Below are positions 5,761 through 11,215 of a DNA stretch of 11,215 nucleotides, piece after piece; position 1 is the stretch's first letter, and the number at the start of each line of letters is the position of its first letter. The notes under the pieces were generated by a model that saw nothing but the letters and a program-made list of their open reading frames with translations, did no database searches and was not told the DNA's origin. The DNA comes from Proteobacteria bacterium UBA6920 (GTDB lineage: Bacteria > Pseudomonadota > Gammaproteobacteria > SG8-11), in contig DKAS01000110.1 in the NCBI GenBank assembly GCA_002448875.1, forward strand, positions 10,888 through 22,102, in the 5' to 3' direction. A program made the translations under genes and the position numbers.

Positions 5761-7452
5761 TCACTCCAGCGCGAACCACTGCACTTCCACCCGCCGGTTC
5801 AGCTCGCTGGCCTCGCCCGCCGGTTCTTCCCAGCCGCGGCCCACGGTTTCGATGCGCTTGGCGTCGATCTGCGGATAGCGGGCCACCAGACCGTCGCGCA
5901 CCGCCTGCGCCCGCTGCTTGGACAGCTCCATCGCCTTGAGCGCCATGTTCTGCACCAGCTTCTCGCCGCCGGCCTTGCGGAAATCCTCCACCTTGGCGTT
6001 GTCCACATGGCCGCGCAGCAGCACCATGGAGCCGGGGCTCACCTGCAGGAAACGCTTGATGATATCCAGATAATCGGCGTTCTCCTTGGCCTTCATGTCC
6101 AGCGCCGCGGAATTGGGCTCGAACAGGAAACGGATATCCTTACTCAGCAGCGCGTCACCCTCGATCGCCTGGCGGTTGCCCGATTGCAGGGGCGCGATGG
6201 CGATCTTCTGGCCGGCGAACTTGCCGGATTTATCCAGCGCCTTGAGATACTGCAGATCGAGGAAGCGGTCGGAATCCACCGGATCCTTGAGCAGGCTGCC
6301 GTAGGACAGCACCGACGACTGGTAAATCGAGCCGAAGGAGCCGGCGGCGTCGATGGTGCCGTTGAAGAACGCCAGGTTCTCCGGCAGATTGGCCAGGTGC
6401 ACCCGCGCCATTTCCTCCCGCGCCTGGGCATCGCTCCATTTGAACGCGCCGGTGACCAGGCTCAGGTATCTCTCCGGCTCGTCGCGCAGCTTGCGGTTGC
6501 CGTCGAGCAGACCGTGCACCAGGCCCTGCACCCACTTGGGCTGGGCCTGGGCGAAGCCGCGGTTGACGCAGAGAATATCCGCCACCACCAGCAGATTGCG
6601 GTTGGACACCAGGATCTTCGCTTTGCCCTGGGAACCGTCGACCACCTCATTGGTGCGCGGCGCCCAGCCGACGCAGCCGTTGAGGCGGCCGCCGCCCGTG
6701 AGTTCGGCGGCATAGGCGTCGCAGGCGCTGAAGGCGTCTTCGTAAAACAGCAGCCCCAGTTCGCCGGCGGCCGGCCGGCTGTCGATGTTCTGCATCACTT
6801 TCACCGGCAGGCCCGCTTCCTGCGCCAGATAGCGGATGAAAAATTCGCTTTCATTGAACTGCGAGGCGGCCAGCACCTTGCCCTTGAGGTTGTTTATGGA
6901 ATTGAGGCCGTGATCCACCACCACCATGTCGGCGCCGCGGGAAAATCCGATCTGCACCGGCACCACCGCCTGCAACTGGCGGCCCAGCACCGCCAGCACG
7001 TCGGCGGTGGTGGCGGAGGCGGCGAAGCGGCCGGCGTTGAGCTCCGACCAGTTCTCGCCCTCGCTCAGGGACAGCTTCAACTGAAAACCGTATTCCTTGG
7101 CGAAGATGGAATCGGGGTTGGGCGCCATGCCGCCGTTGGCGACGATCAGGCCGCCGTAGCCGGCGTATTCGCTGATATCCACCTCGACGATATTGTCCTT
7201 GGCCACATAGGTTTGCGGCGGCGCCAGGGCCGGTACCGTGGTCAGCGCTTCGATGGCCTGCGGCGCGTCGCCGCCGCCGCTCACCGCCTGCCCCACGCTC
7301 TTGATGGCCTCGCTCACCGGCGTGGGCTGGCTGCCGTTGTCGCGCAGCACCAGCCACAGGCCGAGGCCGACCAGGGCAGCGCTGAACAAAAAGGAAAGAA
7401 ACTTGCCAGCGGCATTGCCGCCCATGGCCCGCGGGCCAGGCCCATTATTCAT
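5761..7452 (-). CDS. Membrane-anchored solute-binding-like protein fused to OmpA peptidoglycan-binding domain
   Basis: 563 residues, last gene of the four-gene unit. A single N-terminal membrane segment (about 17-36, no lipobox) anchors a periplasmic protein. Residues about 87-400 resemble a periplasmic substrate-binding protein of the NMT1/phosphate-type class (IVEVDISEYAGYGGLIVANG; FAASATTADVLAVLG; a VQIGFSRGADMVVVD strand region; NNLKGKVLA; DDISPLAY-like lobes are not evident beyond that). Residues about 439-561 are an OmpA-C domain: IRFLFEPNSAAL, LLRGHVDN (478-485), LSKQRAQAVRDGL (510-522), ETVGRGWEEP and NRRVEV (552-557), keeping the Asp and Arg positions that contact peptidoglycan. So it probably links the inner membrane to the cell wall and may sense a ligand. 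No ABC permease or ATPase is adjacent. The start ATG (7452) has AAGGAG at 7460-7465, 7 nt away, and overlaps the preceding gene by 8 nt. The exact ligand is unknown. Confidence 0.85.
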   Translation of the reverse strand: MNNGPGPRAMGGNAAGKFLSFLFSAALVGLGLWLVLRDNGSQPTPVSEAIKSVGQAVSGGGDAPQAIEALTTVPALAPPQTYVAKDNIVEVDISEYAGYGGLIVANGGMAPNPDSIFAKEYGFQLKLSLSEGENWSELNAGRFAASATTADVLAVLGRQLQAVVPVQIGFSRGADMVVVDHGLNSINNLKGKVLAASQFNESEFFIRYLAQEAGLPVKVMQNIDSRPAAGELGLLFYEDAFSACDAYAAELTGGGRLNGCVGWAPRTNEVVDGSQGKAKILVSNRNLLVVADILCVNRGFAQAQPKWVQGLVHGLLDGNRKLRDEPERYLSLVTGAFKWSDAQAREEMARVHLANLPENLAFFNGTIDAAGSFGSIYQSSVLSYGSLLKDPVDSDRFLDLQYLKALDKSGKFAGQKIAIAPLQSGNRQAIEGDALLSKDIRFLFEPNSAALDMKAKENADYLDIIKRFLQVSPGSMVLLRGHVDNAKVEDFRKAGGEKLVQNMALKAMELSKQRAQAVRDGLVARYPQIDAKRIETVGRGWEEPAGEASELNRRVEVQWFALE

Positions 7453-8311
7453 TTTCGGTCTCCTTCATGCGTTTTCTTGCGGTACGTCCCTTGCTTTTCG
7501 TCCACGGCGCCGGCGGCGCGGCGTCGCTGATATCCTGCAGACCGCCGAACAGCTCGCGCTGCTCGCGCAGCCAGTGATTGGCTTCGTTGAGCGAGGCGGT
7601 GAGCACGTCCAGCGAGCGGCCCACGCCCTCGGCGTCGCTGCTGAGCAGAGCCTGTTCGTGCATCAGCGCCACCTGCTGGCGAATGCGTTCGCGCTCGGCG
7701 TCCACCAGTTCCAGCCGCTGCTGCGCGTCCGTGTGCGCCTGCAGGCGGGACGCGATCACTTCGCTCTGCTGCTGCAGGCTGCGCTGCAGATCGGCGGCGA
7801 TATCGTTGCGCGCCAGGCGCTGCTGCAACTGCTGGCGCTGCCCCACCAGGCCGTCATGTTCACGCTGCCCTTCCCGCACCACCCGCAGCAGCGCGCCGCG
7901 GGCACCCATCAGTTTCAAGTGCAGCCAGCACAGACGCTCCAGACCTTCCTGCTGAGTGACAATGCCGTCACCATTGTGCGCCAGGCGGCGGGCGATCTCG
8001 CCGCACTGTTTTTCCAGCTGCTGCTGCAGTTGCTGGTCATCGCGATCCAGACCCAGCCACAACCGTTGATATTCGTCGTGCTGGGTATCAGCGGCGGCGT
8101 TCTGCGCATCCACCAGATTGCGAAAGCGGCGGCTGCGGGTCAGCGCCAGCAGATAGGCCAGCTCCGCGCCGGCACCGATGAGCAGGAAACCGGGATTGAG
8201 CAGGGCGCCCAGCAGAGCGAAGGCCGCCAGCCCGAACCAGTTGGGCGGAATCGGCATGCCGAAGGGCCGGGCGTTGAACGCCGCCGCCAGATAGGAGGAA
8301 CGCGTGCTCAT
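7445..8311 (-). CDS. Membrane-hairpin coiled-coil protein of unknown function
   Basis: 288 residues; I do not recognise the family. After a short N-terminus come two closely spaced hydrophobic segments (about 25-38 and 40-58, joined by NPG), forming a membrane hairpin, then a basic RSRRFR stop-transfer patch and about 200 residues of Gln/Arg/Leu-rich helix with heptad character (DDQQLQQQLEKQ, QRQQLQQRLARND, LQRSLQQQSEVIASRL). The tail is Pro-rich then strongly basic (TKSKGRTARKRMKE). By the positive-inside rule the coiled coil should be cytoplasmic, where it could contact the PspA-like protein or the ATPase. The start chosen is the ATG at 8309-8311, which overlaps the ATPase stop as ATGA; the frame runs further upstream to 8569, but that part lies inside the ATPase gene and has shadow-like composition. 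It is translationally coupled to both neighbours. Confidence 0.8.
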   Translation of the reverse strand: MSTRSSYLAAAFNARPFGMPIPPNWFGLAAFALLGALLNPGFLLIGAGAELAYLLALTRSRRFRNLVDAQNAAADTQHDEYQRLWLGLDRDDQQLQQQLEKQCGEIARRLAHNGDGIVTQQEGLERLCWLHLKLMGARGALLRVVREGQREHDGLVGQRQQLQQRLARNDIAADLQRSLQQQSEVIASRLQAHTDAQQRLELVDAERERIRQQVALMHEQALLSSDAEGVGRSLDVLTASLNEANHWLREQRELFGGLQDISDAAPPAPWTKSKGRTARKRMKETENE

Positions 8312-9975
8312 GGCACGGTGGTGGCCTGCGCGTAATGGCGCAGATCCGGCGGCACGAAATTCAGATCCGTGGCCTCGCGGATCGCCAGCCGCATCTGAAA
8401 TTCCAGCACATCCGCCGGCACCGGCGGCTGATAACCGTCCAGACACTGGCGCAGGGCAATGGCGGTGGCAAGTTTGCCGGTGCGGCTCAGGCGGTAAGCC
8501 TTGACCGCCAGCGCTTCCGCCGCGCCCGGGGTCAATAGCAGAGGCAACAGCGGCTGCAACGCCTGCCATTCCTGCGCGCTGGCCTGCAGATCATAGCGTT
8601 TGCACAAGGCCTGCAGCAGCGCCTGGCTGTCGGCGGCGGTGACGGTGGGCAGCAGCGGCACTTTCACATCCACCCGCCCCGGTCGCTTCAAATCCACTTC
8701 GATCAGATCGGGCCGCGACGAGGCCAGAATCCACATCACCCGCCCGCGGTTGCCGCTGTCGCTCATCTCCTGGGCGATCATGCCGTACAGCCGCCCCGAC
8801 AGACCGCTGTCGGCGCTGCCGCTGCTGCGCTGCCCCAGCGCCTGGTCGGCCTCGTCGACGAACACCATGCAGCGCCCCAGGGCGCGGATCAGGCGGAAGA
8901 TTTTTTCCAGATTGCCTTCGCTGGAACCGACCCAGCGGTCGCGGAAATTTTTCAGCTTCACCACCGGCACCCCGGCTTCACCCGCCAGGCATTCCACCAG
9001 ATAGGTCTTGCCGGTGCCCACCGGACCGCAGAATAAATACCCCATGGGCAGGGCGCGGCTGTCCCCCGCCTGCCACAGGGCCACGTCCTGGCGCAGCCAC
9101 GCCTTGAGCGCCGGCTGGCCGTGATAGTGCTCCAGGGTTTTGCTCGACTCGACGAACTCCACCAGGCCGGCGGTATCGCTTTCCACCATTTGTTTTTTCG
9201 CCTCGACCCAGTCCCGGGCCTGCAGCGGCCGGCCCTCGCCGGCGTGACGCTTGACCGTGCTCTCCACCGCCGCCACCGTCACGCCGACGATGGCCTGCGC
9301 CGTGGTTTGCATATCGGCTTGCGCCGGATCGAATGCCGCGGCGTAGGCCTGGCGCAGCTGCGACAAAGCCGCCTGCAATTCGCCGGCGGCCGGCAGCGGC
9401 ACGCGCAGGCGCGCCACCCGCGGGTTGAAGGCGAGCAAGGGATGCAGATCGTTGAGGTTGTCGGCGATAAGAATGCTGGCAAAGGTGAAGTCGGCGAACG
9501 GTGTTTCCATCGCCCAGTCCTTGAGCAGGCTGACCAGGGCGCCCTGCTCATAGCCATAGGAGCCCGGCCCCGCCGGCGCGATCTGGTCGGCGCCGCGCAC
9601 GATGCAGGCCACGTGCAGCGCCTCGCCGCGGCCCAGGGCCCGCAGATTGGCCAGATAACGCAGGTAGTGGCCGACGAATTCCACCGCCGGCAGGGGTTCC
9701 CGCGGCAGGGTCTTCAGACCGCCGGCACCGCCCCATTGCTGCACCAGCTCGCCACCGCGCTCGATGCGCAGGCCGTTGCCCAGATCGTAGGTGAAGATCA
9801 CCTGGAAATTGCCCAGCAGCACCTGTTCGAGATAGCGGGTGAGATTGACCAGCTGCGCGGGCAGCACCAGGCGGTCATGGACATTGCCATAGAGAATGAA
9901 CTGGCCGTGGGCGCCACTTTCGTAGGAAAGGGCGAGTTCCGCGGCCCAGGACGGTGCCGTGGCCGGCAGCGGCAT
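8308..9975 (-). CDS. Tandem AAA+ ATPase (degenerate N-terminal, active C-terminal module)
   Basis: 555-residue cytosolic ATPase of the classical AAA clade (FtsH/Cdc48/Vps4-like), overall layout like Ycf46-type proteins. The C-terminal module is intact: Walker A GPVGTGKT (317-324), pore-loop-1-like RWVGSSEGN (347-355, Trp348), Walker B MVFVDEAD (370-377, Asp374, Glu375), sensor-1/SRH LASSRPDLIEVDLKRPGRVD with RPGR at 431-434, then a helical lid. Residues about 15-200 look like a second, degenerate AAA fold without a Walker A: HVACIVRGADQI sits where Walker B would be, and ILIADNLNDLHPLLAFNPRV where sensor 1 and the SRH would be. The linker EAKKQMVES ... GLVEFVESS matches the join seen in Ycf46-like proteins. 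The WVG pore loop resembles Vps4 KWMGESE, suggesting substrate threading. The start is 2 nt after the PspA-like stop; the end overlaps the next gene by 4 nt. The natural substrate is inferred to be the PspA-like neighbour. Confidence 0.9.
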   Translation of the reverse strand: MPLPATAPSWAAELALSYESGAHGQFILYGNVHDRLVLPAQLVNLTRYLEQVLLGNFQVIFTYDLGNGLRIERGGELVQQWGGAGGLKTLPREPLPAVEFVGHYLRYLANLRALGRGEALHVACIVRGADQIAPAGPGSYGYEQGALVSLLKDWAMETPFADFTFASILIADNLNDLHPLLAFNPRVARLRVPLPAAGELQAALSQLRQAYAAAFDPAQADMQTTAQAIVGVTVAAVESTVKRHAGEGRPLQARDWVEAKKQMVESDTAGLVEFVESSKTLEHYHGQPALKAWLRQDVALWQAGDSRALPMGYLFCGPVGTGKTYLVECLAGEAGVPVVKLKNFRDRWVGSSEGNLEKIFRLIRALGRCMVFVDEADQALGQRSSGSADSGLSGRLYGMIAQEMSDSGNRGRVMWILASSRPDLIEVDLKRPGRVDVKVPLLPTVTAADSQALLQALCKRYDLQASAQEWQALQPLLPLLLTPGAAEALAVKAYRLSRTGKLATAIALRQCLDGYQPPVPADVLEFQMRLAIREATDLNFVPPDLRHYAQATTVP

Positions 9976-9977
9976 GG

Positions 9978-10727
9978 CTATTCGGTCTCGGACTGAGGCG
10001 CACCGCCCATGCTGCGCGCCGGCGCCGCGCTGGTGCCGTTGTCGAGGGAGATGCCTTCACGGGCGGCGAAATCCGCCAGGGCGGCATCGGCCAGGGCTTC
10101 CAGCTCTTTTTCCTTGACCACCACTTCGCTCATGTCGACGGCATCTTTGGCCACCCGGGCCCGGCCGGCGGCCTTGGTACGCTCCTCTTCCACCATTTCG
10201 TGCAGGCGGTTGAGGGTATCGCCGGAATTGCCGATGCCAGTGACCATGCCGGAGGCCATTTCGTGCATCTCCGCCATCGCCGTTTTCATCCGCATGTCGT
10301 TGATCGCGCCCTTGAGGTTCTCGATCTTGGCCCGCGCCGACGTCACCGCCACGTCGCGCGCCTTCACCAGATTCTTATAGGTCTCTTCGGCCTGCTCCAG
10401 CTGACTGCGGTTTTCCGACAGCTCGCGGGTGATGGTTTGCAGGCGCACCGCGTACTGGCCGGCGGCGCCGCGGTTGCCGGCACGCAGGTGGGCGGTGGTC
10501 TTGGCCTTCAACTCCCGCTCGTCGGCCTCCAGCTTGCGCACCTGCCCCATCAGGCGCTCCGCCAGACCGGCATGGGCCGCCAGCCCCTGATTGAAATTGG
10601 CCACCTGCTTGCGCAGATTCTCCTGCTCCAGTTCCAGCAGCGCCTCGGGATTACGCCGTTCGAGATCCTTGATGAACAGGCTGAGAAAACCCCGGAACAG
10701 GTTCGCGATCCGCATCCACATGGTCAT
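9978..10727 (-). CDS. PspA/IM30 (ESCRT-III superfamily) membrane-remodelling protein
   Basis: 249 residues, first gene of the unit. It has an N-terminal amphipathic helix (IANLFRGFLSLFIKDL), the PspA-type early motif RRNPEALLELE, and then almost continuous charged helix through residue about 225, as in PspA, Vipp1/IM30 and ESCRT-III proteins, which polymerise on the cytosolic face of the inner membrane to stabilise or reshape it. The C-terminal 25 residues are low-complexity (TSAAPARSMGGAPQSETE). E. coli PspA has 222 residues. There is no pspB, pspC or pspF nearby and no sigma-54 -24/-12 element upstream, so this is not the classical phage-shock operon. The sequence starts MTMWMRIANLF: GGGAG (10729-10733) is only 1 nt from the first ATG but 7 nt from the one at 10719-10721, so the true product may begin MWMRIANLF and lack two residues. 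Family assignment is secure; its specific role is not. Confidence 0.88.
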   Translation of the reverse strand: MTMWMRIANLFRGFLSLFIKDLERRNPEALLELEQENLRKQVANFNQGLAAHAGLAERLMGQVRKLEADERELKAKTTAHLRAGNRGAAGQYAVRLQTITRELSENRSQLEQAEETYKNLVKARDVAVTSARAKIENLKGAINDMRMKTAMAEMHEMASGMVTGIGNSGDTLNRLHEMVEEERTKAAGRARVAKDAVDMSEVVVKEKELEALADAALADFAAREGISLDNGTSAAPARSMGGAPQSETE

Positions 10728-10728
10728 T

Positions 10729-10733
10729 CTCCC
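10729..10733 (-). promoter_or_regulatory. Ribosome binding site favouring the internal ATG of the PspA-like gene
   Basis: Minus-strand GGGAG. Spacing to the ATG at 10727 is 1 nt (too short); to the ATG at 10721 it is 7 nt (normal). This suggests the shorter 247-residue product. Confidence 0.55.
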
Positions 10734-10765
10734 GGCAGCTGACCTGCCTTGGCTGTAAACTGTTG

Positions 10766-10794
10766 TTTTTAACGGTTACGCGCCGGGGCGTCAA
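10766..10794 (-). promoter_or_regulatory. Candidate sigma-70 promoter of the PspA-AAA-coiled-coil-OmpA unit
   Basis: Minus-strand TTGACG (10789-10794, 5 of 6 consensus bases), a 17-bp spacer and TAAAAA (10766-10771, 4 of 6), about 40 bp before the PspA-like start and within the 90-bp gap after the porin gene. No sigma-54 TGGC-N8-TGC pattern is seen in the gap. Consensus match only; readthrough from the porin gene is also possible since no terminator is evident between them. Confidence 0.5.
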
Positions 10795-10817
10795 GTCAGC
10801 GCCGGTAGTGACCGTGC

Positions 10818-11215
10818 TTAGAACTCGTACTGGATCCGCAGGGTGGTGGCGGTTTCCGCCACCGTGCCGGAGGCGCCCAGACCGCTGCTCACCAGGCCGT
10901 TGCTGACCGTGGTGACCAGATAATTGAGCATCAAGCGCATATGCGGATCCGGATACCAGTTCAGAGCCAGGGTCCAGGCGTTGCCGGCGTCATGGTATTT
11001 GCTGTCATCCACCGCCGCCGAGCCGTTGTACAGGCCGTTGTCGCTGAAAAAAGCGTCGCCGGTGTGAAACCAGGAATAACGCAGCGCCAGTTCAAAGGCG
11101 CCCCAGCCGTCGCCATCGAGTTCGAACGGCGCCTCCACGTCCTGACGTTCCATCAGACCGTCTTCGATGGTGCGCCGTTCGCCGGTGAGAAACCGGCTGA
11201 AACTGACATAACCGC
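10818..11215 (-). CDS. OprO/OprP-type porin, C-terminal part (5' end outside window)
   Basis: The frame is open to the window edge, giving 131 C-terminal residues; the ATG at 11153 is internal. Family features: FSRFLTGERR, GWGAFELALRYSW, the loop with FFSDNGLYNGS, AWTLALNWYPDPHMRLMLNY and the terminal strand TATTLRIQYEF ending in phenylalanine, the typical beta-barrel assembly signal. This is the pattern of phosphate-selective porins O and P (Porin_O_P family), trimeric 16-strand outer-membrane channels for anions such as phosphate or pyrophosphate; selectivity cannot be read from this part, as the lysine ladder lies upstream. It sits on the same strand as the PspA-like operon with a 90-bp gap. 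Whether it shares function with the solute-binding/OmpA protein of that operon is open. Confidence 0.85.
   Translation of the reverse strand, partial: GYVSFSRFLTGERRTIEDGLMERQDVEAPFELDGDGWGAFELALRYSWFHTGDAFFSDNGLYNGSAAVDDSKYHDAGNAWTLALNWYPDPHMRLMLNYLVTTVSNGLVSSGLGASGTVAETATTLRIQYEF

Noticed and set aside
6007..7530. Long plus-strand open frame (507 codons) opposite the solute-binding/OmpA gene
   Set aside because: It is the antisense shadow of a GC-rich gene: His/Gln/Gly/Val-rich composition with no domain, while the minus-strand frame has clear OmpA motifs and a good ribosome binding site.
7238..8335. Plus-strand frame of 365 codons opposite the coiled-coil gene
   Set aside because: Antisense shadow; no ribosome binding site or recognisable motif, and it runs across two well-supported minus-strand genes.
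8312..8569. Longer N-terminus for the coiled-coil protein starting at 8569
   Set aside because: The extra 86 codons lie inside the ATPase gene, are Gly/Pro/Arg/His-rich and would give a 262-nt overlap; the ATG at 8311 makes a standard ATGA coupling.
9121..10742. Plus-strand frames opposite the ATPase and PspA-like genes
   Set aside because: His/Gly/Arg-rich shadows; the opposite strand carries Walker motifs and a PspA helix pattern.
9978..10817. Classical phage-shock (psp) operon with PspF and sigma-54 control
   Set aside because: No pspB, pspC or pspF genes and no -24/-12 element in the upstream gap; the PspA-like protein belongs to a different gene set.

Overview
The window looks like chromosomal DNA of a GC-rich gammaproteobacterium, possibly an Alcanivorax- or Pseudomonas-like marine or soil organism. 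This is inferred from the gene families (CusA-type RND pump, OprO/OprP-type porin), the codon usage and the GGGGACAGTATACCT-type intergenic repeats; no marker gene fixes the species. Genes at both edges are cut: a CusA-like metal pump at the left (5' end missing) and an OprP-like porin at the right (N-terminal part missing).

Left part (1-1749): the C-terminal half of a CusA-family copper/silver RND exporter on the + strand. Its last codons run into a repeat. Positions 1712-4541 look like an accessory insertion. A 76-bp repeat (copy A, 1712-1787) recurs in direct orientation at 3686-3761 (copy B), and its core recurs inverted at 4529-4541 (copy C). Between A and B lies a visibly AT-richer island with two minus-strand genes for exported proteins of unknown role, a predicted outer-membrane beta-barrel and a lipoprotein. 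Between B and C lies a decayed fragment of an RHS/YD-repeat gene.

Middle (4602-5760): a minus-strand lipoprotein with a PrcB C-terminal-like domain, then about 675 bp without a gene. That gap is packed with structured DNA: a small palindromic repeat present twice, a degenerate tandem array, a 138-bp composite palindrome able to form a cruciform with two internal hairpins, and a perfect 11-bp hairpin.

Right part (5761-10727, minus strand): a tight four-gene unit, which is the most interesting content. In order of transcription it encodes (1) a PspA/IM30 (ESCRT-III superfamily) protein, (2) a tandem AAA+ ATPase with a degenerate first and an intact second AAA module, (3) a membrane-hairpin coiled-coil protein and (4) an inner-membrane-anchored periplasmic protein with a solute-binding-like domain fused to an OmpA-type peptidoglycan-binding domain. 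The junctions are a 2-nt gap, a 4-nt overlap and an 8-nt overlap, and a plausible sigma-70 promoter precedes gene 1. I infer an envelope-spanning membrane-remodelling or stress machine in which the ATPase acts on the PspA polymer, as Vps4 does on ESCRT-III, with a periplasmic sensor module. That function is a hypothesis from architecture, not shown by the sequence. No tRNA, rRNA, CRISPR array, integrase or transposase gene was found.
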